Positions 1 to 8,554 of a DNA stretch of 64,000 nt are shown here, in pieces. The notes below the pieces were generated by a model. The model was not told the DNA's origin. It saw only the letters and a list, made by a program, of their open reading frames with translations, and did no database searches. Source of the DNA: PALSA-911 sp963743035 (GTDB lineage: Bacteria > Pseudomonadota > Alphaproteobacteria > Acetobacterales > Acetobacteraceae); the NCBI GenBank assembly GCA_963743035.1, contig CAVUOB010000005.1:248001-312000 (forward strand). The letters are read 5' to 3'. The stretch's first letter is position 1, and each line of letters opens with the position of its first letter. The translations under genes were made by a program, and so were the position numbers.

Positions 1-851
1 CGATGGTGGCCGGCTATGACCAGTTCGTCGCCAACATCCCGTTCTACGGCTTCGCCGTGCTGTGCATCGACCATCCCGGCGTGCAGCAGATGATCCCGCG
101 CCTGTCGGACCACCGCATCGTCACCTACGGCTTCTCCCAGCAGGCCGATATCCGCGCCGAGAACGTCCGCGCCGACCGCGCCGGCTCCACGTTCGAGGTC
201 GTGGTGACCGATCGCGGCCGCAACCGCACGCGGCGGATCGACCGCATCCGCCTGCCCATGCTCGGCAGCCACAACGTGCAGAACGCGCTGGCCGCCATCG
301 CCATCGGCTTGGAGATGGAGATCGACGACACCACGCTGCGCAATGCGTTCCTGGGCTTCAAGGGCGTCAAGCGCCGCTTCACCAAGACCGGCGAGGCCGG
401 CGGCATCACCATCATCGACGATTACGGCCACCACCCGGTGGAGATCGCCGCGGTGCTGAAGGCGGCGCGCCAGGCCGGCGCGCGCGACGTGGTGGCGGTG
501 GTGCAGCCGCATCGCTACTCGCGGCTGTCCACGCTGTTCAACGAGTTCTGCACCTGCATGAACGACGCCGGCACGGTGATCGTCGCCGATGTCTATCCGG
601 CCGGCGAGGCGCCGCTGCCGGGCGTCAACCGCGACGCCCTGGTGGAGGGCCTGCGCGCGCGCGGCCACCGCTCGGTCGTGGCACTGCCCGGCCAGGCGCA
701 TCTGGCGGAGATGGTCAACGCCATCGCCCGGCCCGGCGATTTCGTCGTCTGCCTTGGCGCCGGCAACATCACCGCCTGGGCGCAGACGCTGCCCGCCGAA
801 CTCGCGGCGCTGCAGGCCGGCGGCGGCAGGCGGATGGGGGAAGCGTCATGA
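1..851 (+). CDS. murC: UDP-N-acetylmuramate--L-alanine ligase (MurC), 3' part
   Basis: Cytoplasmic Mur ligase that adds L-alanine to UDP-MurNAc with ATP hydrolysis. The start lies before the window; about 282 C-terminal residues are visible. The central-domain motif GSHNVQNALAA (visible residues 88-98) and the family motif DDYGHHP (139-145) are intact, followed by the Rossmann-like C-terminal domain. The stop overlaps the murB start in ATGA. First gene of the division and cell-wall cluster murC-murB-ddl-ftsQ-ftsA-ftsZ. The only oddity is truncation by the window edge. Confidence 0.95.
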   Translation, partial: MVAGYDQFVANIPFYGFAVLCIDHPGVQQMIPRLSDHRIVTYGFSQQADIRAENVRADRAGSTFEVVVTDRGRNRTRRIDRIRLPMLGSHNVQNALAAIAIGLEMEIDDTTLRNAFLGFKGVKRRFTKTGEAGGITIIDDYGHHPVEIAAVLKAARQAGARDVVAVVQPHRYSRLSTLFNEFCTCMNDAGTVIVADVYPAGEAPLPGVNRDALVEGLRARGHRSVVALPGQAHLAEMVNAIARPGDFVVCLGAGNITAWAQTLPAELAALQAGGGRRMGEAS

Positions 852-1801
852 TGGCCGCGAGCCGCATCCCGCATCTGATCGAAGCCCTGCCGCCGCTTCG
901 CGGCCGGGTGCAGGCCGATTTTCCGCTGGCGCCGCTGACCTGGTTCCGCGTCGGCGGCCAGGCGGAGGCGCTGGTGCGCCCGGCGGATGCCGCGGACCTG
1001 GCCGATCTGCTTCGCGCCTTGCCGCATACCGTGCCGGTGCGCGTGATCGGCGCCTGCTCCAACCTGATCATCCGCGACGGCGGCCTGCCCGGCGTCACCA
1101 TCCGCCTCGCCCGCGGCTTTTCCGCCGTCAAGGTCGACGCTGGCGGCCTGGTCGCCGGCGCGGCGGCGCTGGATGCGACGGTGGCCGAGCACGCCGCCGC
1201 GGCGGGGCTGACCGGGCTCGAATTCCTTTCCGGCGTGCCCGGCACGATCGGCGGCGCTGTGGCGATGAATGCCGGCGCCTATGGCGGCGACATGTCCCAA
1301 TGCGTGGACTGGGTCGAGCTGGTCACCCGTTCCGGCGAGCTGCGGCGGCTGTCGGTGCACGAGCTGGCGTTCAGCTACCGGCATGCGCGCCTGCCCGCGG
1401 ACAGCGTGGTCACCCGGGTCCGGCTGATGGCGCGTCCCGGCAGCCCGGCGGCGATCGCGGCGCGCATGGCGGAGATCCGCGCCAACCGGGAAGCCAGCCA
1501 GCCGGTCCGCGCCCGCACCGGCGGCTCGACCTTCCGCAACCCCGATCTGGCCGCTGCCGGCGGGATGAAGGCCTGGGAGCTGATCGACAGCTCCGGCTGC
1601 CGCGGCCTGACCCGCGGCGGCGCGCAGGTCTCGGAGAAGCACTGCAATTTCCTGATCAACGCGGACAACGCGACCGCCGCCGACCTCGAAGGCCTCGGCG
1701 AGGAGGTTCGCCGCCGCGTCCATGCCGCCTCCGGCATCAGGTTGGAATGGGAGATCCACCGCATCGGCGTGCCGGGCTCCCGGCCGGAGGCGGTGGTATG
1801 A
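848..1801 (+). CDS. murB: UDP-N-acetylenolpyruvoylglucosamine reductase (MurB)
   Basis: Flavoenzyme that reduces UDP-GlcNAc-enolpyruvate to UDP-MurNAc with NADPH, 317 residues. The FAD-binding segment GVPGTIGGAVAMNAGAYGG lies near residues 129-147, the catalytic-serine motif GGSTFRNP near 222, and the proton-donor glutamate region EWEIHRIG near the C-terminus. The start at 848 overlaps the murC stop and 851 is a second in-frame ATG. The stop overlaps the ddl start in ATGA, so murC, murB and ddl are probably translationally coupled. Confidence 0.97.
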   Translation: MMAASRIPHLIEALPPLRGRVQADFPLAPLTWFRVGGQAEALVRPADAADLADLLRALPHTVPVRVIGACSNLIIRDGGLPGVTIRLARGFSAVKVDAGGLVAGAAALDATVAEHAAAAGLTGLEFLSGVPGTIGGAVAMNAGAYGGDMSQCVDWVELVTRSGELRRLSVHELAFSYRHARLPADSVVTRVRLMARPGSPAAIAARMAEIRANREASQPVRARTGGSTFRNPDLAAAGGMKAWELIDSSGCRGLTRGGAQVSEKHCNFLINADNATAADLEGLGEEVRRRVHAASGIRLEWEIHRIGVPGSRPEAVV

Positions 1802-2749
1802 GCCGCATTGGCCGGAAACCGAATGGCGCCAGGCCGACCGTGGCGGTGCTGTATGGCGGCATTTCCGCCGAGCGCGAGGTCAGCCTGTCCTCCGGCCGGC
1901 AGGTCGTCGCCGCCTTGCGCGATGCCGGCTACGAGGTGCGCCCGATCGAGGTCACCGACGACCTTCCCGCCCTGGTGGCGGCGCTGACGCCGCGCCCGGA
2001 CGCGGTGTTCAACGCCCTGCACGGCCGCTTCGGCGAGGACGGGGCGATCCAGGGCGTGCTCGACTGGCTGGCCATCCCCTATACCCATTCCGGCGTGCGC
2101 GCCTCGGCGCTGGCCATGGACAAGGAGGCCGCCAAGGCGGTGTTCGCCGCCGCGGGCCTGCCGGTCGCACCCGGGCGGGTGATCGAGATCGCCGACCTCG
2201 TCGCCGCCGACCCGCTGCCGCGTCCCTATGTCATCAAGCCGCTGAACGAGGGCTCCTCGGTCGGCGTGCACATCGTGCGCGAGGGCGACAACCGCCGCGC
2301 CGACATCGCCCGCGCCTGGAGCTACGGCCCGACCGCGATGGCCGAGGAATACATCCCCGGCCGCGAGCTGACGGTCGCGGTGATGGAGGATCGCGCCCTG
2401 GCGGTGACCGAGATCGTCGCCAGCCACACGTTCTACGACTACGAGTTCGAAATACGCCGATGGCGGCTCCTATCATGTGGTTCCCGCCGCGATCGACCCG
2501 GGCGTGTACCAGCGGGCGCTCGACCTCGCGCTGGCGGCGCACCGCGCGCTCGGCTGCCGCGGCGCGACGCGCGCCGATTTCCGCTACGACGACACCCGGG
2601 GAGAGCCGGGGCGGCTCGTGCTGCTGGAAGTGAACACCCAGCCCGGCCTGACGCCGACCTCGCTGCTGCCGGAGCAGGCGGCGCATCGGGGCATGAATTT
2701 CTCCGAGCTGTGCGCCTGGATGGTGGAGCACGCCGAATGTCGCGCGTGA
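1798..2749 (+). pseudogene. ddl: D-alanine--D-alanine ligase (Ddl), frameshifted
   Basis: ATP-grasp ligase that makes D-Ala-D-Ala for MurF. The first part (from MSRIGRKP, with GGISAEREVSLSSG and NEGSSVGVHIV) reads in frame to about 2451. The remainder (YADGGSYHVVPAAIDPG through LLEVNTQPGLTPTSLLPEQA) continues one frame over. The family pattern YDYExKYADGG implies one extra base within TTCGAA at 2446-2451; without it the gene would encode 316 residues, a normal Ddl length. The stop overlaps ftsQ. Everything outside the shift looks conserved, so a recent mutation or a sequencing/assembly error is more likely than old decay. Confidence 0.9.
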
Positions 2750-3708
2750 GCCCCACTGGACGCAACGGCGCGCGCAAGGCCCCGCGCAACTCGGTCAAGG
2801 ACCGCCCGTCGCGCTGGCGGATGTGGAGCCGCCGGGCGCGGCGCATGGTCCGCCCGGCCGCTTGGTGCGGTGCGGCGCTGCTGGTGGTCGGCTTCGGCTT
2901 CGCGCTGGTGCATGCGGCGGCGCCCGGCGGCACGTTGAGCACGATGCGCGAGCGGCTGGGCAACGCCACCGGCGTTGCCGGATTGCGGGTGCGCAACATC
3001 GTCATCGAGGGCCGCGCCAACACGCCCGAGCCGCTGCTGCGCGCCGCCATCGGCGCTTCCAGGGGCGATGCCATCCTCGGCTTCTCGGTCGAGCAGGCGC
3101 GCGCGCGCATCGAGCAGCTGACCTGGGTCGAGCGCGCGACCGTGGAGCGCCGCCTGCCCGACACGCTGGTGATCCAGCTCGACGAGCGCCGGCCGTTCGC
3201 GATCTGGCAGAACCAGGGCAAATTCGTGCTGATCGACCGCGCCGGACAGATCGTCGCCAACCAGGACGTGGCGCAGTTCCGCAGCCTACCGCTGGTCGTC
3301 GGCCTTGGCGCGCCGGCCGCCGCGGCGCCGCTGCTCGACACGCTGACCGCGCGGCCCGGCATTGGCGCCCGGGTCTCGGCCGCGGTGCGCGTGGCCGAAC
3401 GGCGCTGGAACCTGCATCTGAAGAGCGGCACCGACGTGCTGCTGCCCGAAGGCGCGGAACAGGCGGCGCTGGAGCGGCTGGAGAAGCTGCAGAACGAGCA
3501 GGCCCTGCTCGACCGGCCGCTGGCGGTGATCGACATGCGCCTGGCCGACAAGCTGGTGGTGCGCCCGATGGCGGCCGATGGCCGCTCCGACGCCGATGCC
3601 GCCCCGCTGCCGACGCGTGACGGCACCGTATCCCGCCCCGATCCCGCCCATGCCGATCCGATCCGGGCAGACCCGGGCCGGGCCACCGGTCCGAAGCGTC
3701 CCACCTAG
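2737..3708 (+). CDS. ftsQ: cell division protein FtsQ
   Basis: Bitopic inner-membrane divisome protein that links early and late division proteins through FtsB/FtsL, 323 residues. A basic cytoplasmic N-terminus (residues 1-40) precedes one transmembrane helix (about 42-62). A periplasmic POTRA domain starts near LRVRNIVIEGRANTPEPLL (about 85-105), followed by the FtsQ/DivIB domain. The ATG at 2737 lies inside the end of ddl. The C-terminal tail is rich in Pro, Asp and Ala and probably disordered. Confidence 0.93.
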   Translation: MSRVSPTGRNGARKAPRNSVKDRPSRWRMWSRRARRMVRPAAWCGAALLVVGFGFALVHAAAPGGTLSTMRERLGNATGVAGLRVRNIVIEGRANTPEPLLRAAIGASRGDAILGFSVEQARARIEQLTWVERATVERRLPDTLVIQLDERRPFAIWQNQGKFVLIDRAGQIVANQDVAQFRSLPLVVGLGAPAAAAPLLDTLTARPGIGARVSAAVRVAERRWNLHLKSGTDVLLPEGAEQAALERLEKLQNEQALLDRPLAVIDMRLADKLVVRPMAADGRSDADAAPLPTRDGTVSRPDPAHADPIRADPGRATGPKRPT

Positions 3709-3724
3709 AGCCCGGAGCAGACAG

Positions 3725-5026
3725 ATGAACGACATGTCTCGTCGCCTACTGCCCCCGCCGACCCATGGTGCGGACGAGCCGCCGCGCCCGCGCAATCTGC
3801 GCGCCGGCCCGTTCGGCGTGCTCGACATCGGCACCACCAAGATCGCCTGCCTGATCGGGCGCACGGAAAGCGACGGCAGCCTGCGCGTGCTCGGCTTCGG
3901 CTGGCAGCGCGGCAGCGGCGTGCGCGGCGGCACCATCACCGACCTGGAGCGCGCCGAGCGCGCCATCCGCGCCTGCGTCGGCCAGGCCGAGGACATGGCC
4001 GACACCAGGCTGCGCTCGATCACCGTGAACCTGTCCTGCGGCACGCCGGAAAGCCGGCTGTTCAACGTGCAATGGCCGGTCGGCGGGCGCGCGGTGGACG
4101 AGAGCGACATCCGCCGCGTGGTTTCCGAGGGCCGCGCCCGCGCCGTTTCGGAAGGCCGCGACATCATCCATGCGCTGCCGCTGGCGTTCTCGGTGGACGA
4201 GACCGCCGGCGTCGCCGATCCGCGCGGCCTGCATTGCGGCACGCTGATCGCGCGGCTGCACGTGATCGACGCCACCACCAACGCGCTGCGCACGCTGGAA
4301 ACCTGCATCGGCCGCTGTGACCTGCATATCTCCGCGGTCGTCTCCTCGCCGATGGCGGCGGGGCTGTCCACGCTGGTGGAGGAGGAGCGCGAGCTCGGCA
4401 CCACCGTCATCGACATGGGTGGCGGCACAACGGGCATGGCGGTGTTCGCCGAAGGCCAGCTGCTGCACACCGCCCTGCTGCCGATCGGCGGCACCCATGT
4501 CACCAGCGACCTGGCGCGCATGCTGTCGACGCCGACCGATCACGCCGAACGGCTGAAGACGCTGTACGGCAGCGTCCAGGCCAGCCCGGACGACGAGCGC
4601 GAGCTGCTGCCGGTGCCGCTGGTGGGCGAGGAGGAGCACCAGATGGCCAAGGTGCCGCGCAGCGCCGTGGTCAACATCATCCGCCCGCGGCTGGAAGAGA
4701 CCTTCGAGATGGTGCGCGAGCGGCTGGACGCGTCCGGCTTCGCGCGTGCCGCCGGCGCGCGCGTGGTGCTGACCGGCGGCGCCAGCCAGCTCGGCGGCGT
4801 GCGCGAGCTGGCGGCGACGATTCTCGACCGCCCGGTCCGGCTCGGCCGCCCGTCCGGCCTGCGCGGCCTGCCCGACAACGCTTCCGGCCCTGCCTTCGCC
4901 ACCGCCGCCGGGCTGATCGCCTGGGCCGCCGGCGAGGGACGTTTCCTGCAAGACCTCGACTTCGACACGGACAAGCCGACCGGCCTGCTGCGCAGGATCG
5001 TCAATTTCCTGAAGGACCGGGTGTGA
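3725..5026 (+). CDS. ftsA: cell division protein FtsA
   Basis: Actin-like ATPase that tethers FtsZ filaments to the membrane and recruits later divisome proteins, 433 residues. The phosphate-1 motif GVLDIGTTKIACLIG is at residues 31-45, the phosphate-2 motif VIDMGGGTTGMAVF near 225, and the adenosine motif VLTGGASQLGG near 350. The ATG at 3725 follows a GGAGCAG ribosome-binding site; an upstream in-frame extension overlapping ftsQ is not conserved-looking. The C-terminal helix LLRRIVNFLKDR fits the amphipathic membrane-targeting sequence. Confidence 0.95.
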   Translation: MNDMSRRLLPPPTHGADEPPRPRNLRAGPFGVLDIGTTKIACLIGRTESDGSLRVLGFGWQRGSGVRGGTITDLERAERAIRACVGQAEDMADTRLRSITVNLSCGTPESRLFNVQWPVGGRAVDESDIRRVVSEGRARAVSEGRDIIHALPLAFSVDETAGVADPRGLHCGTLIARLHVIDATTNALRTLETCIGRCDLHISAVVSSPMAAGLSTLVEEERELGTTVIDMGGGTTGMAVFAEGQLLHTALLPIGGTHVTSDLARMLSTPTDHAERLKTLYGSVQASPDDERELLPVPLVGEEEHQMAKVPRSAVVNIIRPRLEETFEMVRERLDASGFARAAGARVVLTGGASQLGGVRELAATILDRPVRLGRPSGLRGLPDNASGPAFATAAGLIAWAAGEGRFLQDLDFDTDKPTGLLRRIVNFLKDRV

Positions 5027-5070
5027 TGGCCCCGTCTGTGATGGCCCGCTCTGCACCGGATCGTTCCGGC

Positions 5071-5120
5071 CGTTTCGCCGGCCCAACCGTTTCGCCTGGC
5101 CAGGCCGTTTCGGCTGGCCA
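5071..5120. repeat. degenerate tandem repeat between ftsA and ftsZ
   Basis: Three diverged copies of a 17-18 bp unit built around CGTTTCGCC(T)GGCC begin at 5071, 5088 and 5106 in the 136-bp ftsA-ftsZ spacer. No gene or clear promoter is visible here. The spacer may carry ftsZ regulation, but I see no CtrA box. Confidence 0.6.
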
Positions 5121-5162
5121 AATCGCTTTACCGAATCGAACCAGCTCTGGGAAAGTTTCGCC

Positions 5163-7034
5163 ATGACCCTCAATCTCACCATTCCGCAGACGATGCACAC
5201 CGACTTCACCCCGCGCATCACCGTGATCGGTGTGGGCGGTGGTGGCACCAATGCCGTCGACAACATGATCGCGCTCAATCTGCAGGGCGTGGAGTTCGTC
5301 GTGGCCAACACGGATGCGCAGCAGCTGATGCATAGCCGGGCCGACCGGCGCATCCAGCTCGGCCCGCACATCACCCAGGGCCTCGGCGCCGGCGCCAATC
5401 CGCAGATCGGCAAGGCCGCGGCGGAAGAGGCGGCGGAGGAGCTGTACCGGCACCTGGACGGCACCCATATGCTGTTCGTCGCCGCCGGCATGGGCGGCGG
5501 CACCGGCACCGGTGCCGCGCCGGTGATCGCGCGCATGGCGCGCGAACGGGGCATCCTGACCGTCGGCGTGGTGACCAAGCCGTTCACCTTCGAGGGCAGC
5601 CGGCGCGCGCGCCATGCCAACGAGGGCATCGAGGAACTGCAGAACTATGTCGACACGCTGATCGTCATCCCTAACCAGAACCTCTTCCGCATGTCGAACG
5701 AGAAGACGACATGGAAGGAGGCGTTCAAGATGGCCGACCATGTCCTGTACATGGGCGTGCGCGGCGTCACCGACCTGATGATGACGCCCGGCCTGGTGAA
5801 CCTCGACTTCGCCGACGTGCGCACCGTCATGCAGGAGATGGGCAAGGCGATGATGGGCACCGGCGAGGCGGAGGGCGAGAACCGCGCCATCCGCGCCGCG
5901 GAGGCGGCGATCAGCAACCCGCTGCTGGAGGACACCTCGATGTCCGGGGCGCGCGGCCTGCTGATCAACATCACCGGCGGCGAGGACCTGACGCTGTTCG
6001 AGGTCGACCAGGCCGCGAGCCGCATCGGCGAGGAAGTGGCGCCGGACGCCAACATCATCTTCGGCTCCGCGCTCGACCCGACGCTCGAGGGCAAGATCCG
6101 CGTCTCCGTCGTCGCCACCGGCATCGACATGGGCGTGGGCGCGCGCAACGAGCACCAGCGCCCGACGCTGGTCGCGGTCGGCAATGGCGGCATGGAGGAG
6201 ATCAACCCGATCCCGCTGCCGGGCAACACGCAGACCTCCGGCGGCACGCATGCCGGCGGGGCCACGGGCGGATCCGGCGTCACCCAGATCACCGGCTTCC
6301 GCGAACTCTCCGCCAACCCGCAGCCGGCCGCTCCGGCGCGCGAGAGCGGACGCGACTCCGGGCGTGAGGTCCATGGGCTGGACATCCCGCCCGGCGGCCC
6401 GTCCGCCGAGGCCCGCCCGGCGGCGGATGCGGGGCATCGCGAGAAGCCGCATGCGGAGCCGCATTTCGCCCCCCGCCAGGAGGAACCCTCCCGCAAGACG
6501 CGCGCGCCGGCCGGTTCGCAGCCGTCGGCGCATGGCCCGTCCGCGGGCCATGGCGAGCACGCGCCGCAGCCGCAGCGCGCCGCGCCGCCGCTGTTCACCG
6601 AATCGGCCCCCTCTGGACATGCGCCCGGTGGACATGCGCATGCCGGCCAAGCTCCGGTTTCGTCTCCGGAACCGGCGGCGCGGCCCAACCTGTTCATGAA
6701 GATGACCGGGCTGCTGCGCCGCAGCGGGGCCAGCCCGGCGCCCACGCCCGGCCCGCGCCCGCAGGGACAGCCGCCGGCCATGTTCCGCCCGGAAGCCCAG
6801 GCCGAGCATCGCCCCGCCCCCCGGCAGGAGTATCGCAACGATCCCCGGCAGGACCCGCGCCAGGATCCACGCCAGGATCCACGCCAGGACCCGCGCGCGG
6901 AGCCCCGGGGGGAGCATCGGGGGGAGGTCCGCCCTGAAATGCGCATGGAACAGCCCCGGCCGACGGTTCGCCAATCCGTCGGCGAGGAAGCGGTCTCGGA
7001 CGTCCCGGCCTTCCTCCGCCGCCAGACCTCCTGA
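5163..7034 (+). CDS. ftsZ: cell division protein FtsZ with long C-terminal tail
   Basis: Tubulin-like GTPase that forms the Z-ring, 623 residues. The nucleotide-binding motif GVGGGGTNAVDN is at 23-34 and the tubulin signature GMGGGTGTGAAP at 109-120. The conserved domain ends near residue 345. A low-complexity linker of about 270 residues rich in Pro, Ala, His, Gln and Arg follows, including a DPRQ tetrapeptide array encoded by five 12-bp units at 6840-6899. The protein ends in the conserved peptide DVPAFLRRQ, which in this family binds FtsA and other partners. Its start GCCATGACC follows a weak GGGAAAG ribosome-binding site. Confidence 0.97.
   Translation: MTLNLTIPQTMHTDFTPRITVIGVGGGGTNAVDNMIALNLQGVEFVVANTDAQQLMHSRADRRIQLGPHITQGLGAGANPQIGKAAAEEAAEELYRHLDGTHMLFVAAGMGGGTGTGAAPVIARMARERGILTVGVVTKPFTFEGSRRARHANEGIEELQNYVDTLIVIPNQNLFRMSNEKTTWKEAFKMADHVLYMGVRGVTDLMMTPGLVNLDFADVRTVMQEMGKAMMGTGEAEGENRAIRAAEAAISNPLLEDTSMSGARGLLINITGGEDLTLFEVDQAASRIGEEVAPDANIIFGSALDPTLEGKIRVSVVATGIDMGVGARNEHQRPTLVAVGNGGMEEINPIPLPGNTQTSGGTHAGGATGGSGVTQITGFRELSANPQPAAPARESGRDSGREVHGLDIPPGGPSAEARPAADAGHREKPHAEPHFAPRQEEPSRKTRAPAGSQPSAHGPSAGHGEHAPQPQRAAPPLFTESAPSGHAPGGHAHAGQAPVSSPEPAARPNLFMKMTGLLRRSGASPAPTPGPRPQGQPPAMFRPEAQAEHRPAPRQEYRNDPRQDPRQDPRQDPRQDPRAEPRGEHRGEVRPEMRMEQPRPTVRQSVGEEAVSDVPAFLRRQTS
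6840..6899 (+). repeat. 12-bp x5 in-frame minisatellite in ftsZ
   Basis: Five 12-bp units of the type GA(T/C)CC(A/C)CG(C/G)CAG encode consecutive DPRQ tetrapeptides in the FtsZ linker. The third and fourth units are identical, which suggests recent duplication. Confidence 0.85.
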
Positions 7035-7101
7035 TCCCCGCCCGGAGCAGGATGGGCGCGGATAGCAGCGCCCCTCCTGACTGGATGTCACTGTGAACCG
7101 G

Positions 7102-7143
7102 TTCGGCCCGGCGCCCCCAGGGTGCCGGGCCGAATGCTGTTTG
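7102..7143 (+). terminator. Rho-independent terminator after ftsZ
   Basis: TTCGGCCCGGC (7102-7112) pairs perfectly with GCCGGGCCGAA (7124-7134) across an 11-base interval, and is followed by a short T-rich stretch TGCTGTTT. It probably ends transcription of the division cluster. Confidence 0.7.
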
Positions 7144-7383
7144 GCCCCGGCTTTCGCCGCCAGGCGGGCGCGTGCGGCGGCACGCCCCGCGTTCCCCGGC
7201 GTATTTCGAAGCGTCGGCGCGGCCGCCTCAATTTCGAAAAACTATCGTAAGATCAATTGCTTGCGTTGAAATACTGAGTAATAATCATTGACTGGCACCG
7301 CACTGCAGCGAGCCATAGATTTCGCATGATCTCAAAGGATCTGGGCACGAAAGACTCGTCGGCCCATACGTGAAGGCCCCGCC
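7144..7383. other. ftsZ-lpxC intergenic region
   Basis: With the terminator before it, this gene-free stretch exceeds 300 bases. The first half is GC-rich and featureless. The stretch 7230-7310 is markedly AT-rich and probably holds the lpxC promoter. No small gene or RNA was recognised. Confidence 0.5.
7257..7284 (+). promoter_or_regulatory. candidate lpxC promoter
   Basis: A TTGCTT -35-like hexamer (7257-7262) and a TAATAA -10-like hexamer (7279-7284) are separated by 16 bases inside the AT-rich block about 100 bases before lpxC. The prediction rests on sequence resemblance only. Confidence 0.35.
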
Positions 7384-8463
7384 ATGGATGGACTGTCCCC
7401 CACCGCCGCGCTGCTGCAAACCTACCCCTTCGAGGGGGAGGGTTTTCCGCATGCCGGCCTGCAGCAGACGCTGAAGGCGCCGATCGGCTGCGTGGGCGTG
7501 GGCGTGCATTCGGGCCGGCGCGTCTCCCTGACATTGCACCCGGCCGCGCCCGATACCGGCATCCTGTTCCGCCGCACCGATCTGGATCCCGCGAGCGACA
7601 TTCCCGCCCGCTTCGAGCACGTGTCGGACACGCGGCTCTGCACCGTGCTGTCCGATCCCGCCGATCCCCGGCGCGCGGTGGGCACAGTCGAGCATCTGAT
7701 GGCGGCACTTGCCGGCGCCGGGATCGACAACGCGCGGATCGATGTCGACGGGCCGGAACTGCCGATCCTCGACGGCTCCGCCTCCCCGTTCCTGTTCCTG
7801 ATCGGCTGCGCCGGTATCGTCGCGCAGCCCGCGCTGCGCGCCAGCATCGAGGTGCTGCGTCCGGTCCGGGTCACCGATGGGGAAGCCTTCGCGGAATTGC
7901 TGCCGGCAGACGGGGCGGGCCTGCCCGACATGGGCCGTTACGAGATGGCCCGGATCGAGATGGGGCAGGTCGAGATGCCCCGGTTCGAGATGTCCATGTC
8001 GATCGATTTCGACGCTCCCGCGATCGGCCGCCAGGCGCTGTCGCTGACCCTGAACGCGCACAGCTTCCGCACCGAGCTGGCAGAGGCCCGCACCTTCGCC
8101 CTGGCCGAGGACATCGCGCGGCTGCACCAGGCCGGGCTGGCGCGCGGCGGCAGCCTGGACAACGCGGTGCTGGTGGACGGCGCCAGGGTGCTGAACCCGG
8201 CCGGGCTGCGCATGGCCGACGAATTCGTCCGCCACAAGCTGCTGGACGCGGTCGGTGACCTCGCGCTCGCCGGCGCGCCGCTGGCCGGTCGGTTCGTTGC
8301 CCATCGCTCCGGCCACGCGCTGAACAACCGGCTGCTGCACGCCCTGTTCGCCGATGCCACGGCCTGGCGCCGGATCGGGGTCTGGCCGCCGGAGGCCGCC
8401 GGGCCGGAGCGGGCTGCCAGCCGGGCTCGCCGGGCGCCCGAACTCACCCTCTCGGCCGCCTGA
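7384..8463 (+). CDS. lpxC: UDP-3-O-acyl-N-acetylglucosamine deacetylase (LpxC)
   Basis: Zinc amidase for the committed step of lipid A synthesis, 359 residues. Zinc-ligand regions are visible as GTVEHLMAAL (His104) and RHKLLDAVGDL (His284, Asp288), with the catalytic HRSGHALNN motif near the end. It is about 50 residues longer than usual. Extra sequence includes a four-fold five-residue repeat (R/Q-x-E-M pattern, residues 185-204) between the two LpxC domains and a basic C-terminal tail. It follows ftsZ as in many alphaproteobacteria, but behind its own terminator and promoter. Confidence 0.96.
   Translation: MDGLSPTAALLQTYPFEGEGFPHAGLQQTLKAPIGCVGVGVHSGRRVSLTLHPAAPDTGILFRRTDLDPASDIPARFEHVSDTRLCTVLSDPADPRRAVGTVEHLMAALAGAGIDNARIDVDGPELPILDGSASPFLFLIGCAGIVAQPALRASIEVLRPVRVTDGEAFAELLPADGAGLPDMGRYEMARIEMGQVEMPRFEMSMSIDFDAPAIGRQALSLTLNAHSFRTELAEARTFALAEDIARLHQAGLARGGSLDNAVLVDGARVLNPAGLRMADEFVRHKLLDAVGDLALAGAPLAGRFVAHRSGHALNNRLLHALFADATAWRRIGVWPPEAAGPERAASRARRAPELTLSAA
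7936..7995 (+). repeat. 15-bp x4 in-frame minisatellite in lpxC
   Basis: Four 15-bp units with core TCGAGATG (TACGAGATG in the first) run head to tail and encode RYEMA, RIEMG, QVEMP and RFEMS. The array sits in the loop between the LpxC subdomains and keeps the reading frame. Confidence 0.85.
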
Positions 8464-8518
8464 AACCGGGCCGGTGGCGGACGGCTGCTTCGTGATGCAC
8501 CGGGTCGCGATCCGCCCC

Positions 8519-8546
8519 TTCGCCATTCTCCGGCACATGCTATAAG
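8519..8546 (+). promoter_or_regulatory. possible bamD promoter
   Basis: TTCGCC (8519-8524) and TATAAG (8541-8546) with 16-base spacing lie just before the first ATG of bamD. Transcription would begin within a few bases of that ATG, which would make the message nearly leaderless or favour the ATG at 8570. This is a weak prediction. Confidence 0.25.
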
Positions 8547-8554
8547 CCCGGACA

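Noticed and set aside
2450..2477. Programmed ribosomal frameshift in ddl
   Set aside because: No slippery sequence or downstream stimulator typical of programmed sites, and the family is not known to use one.
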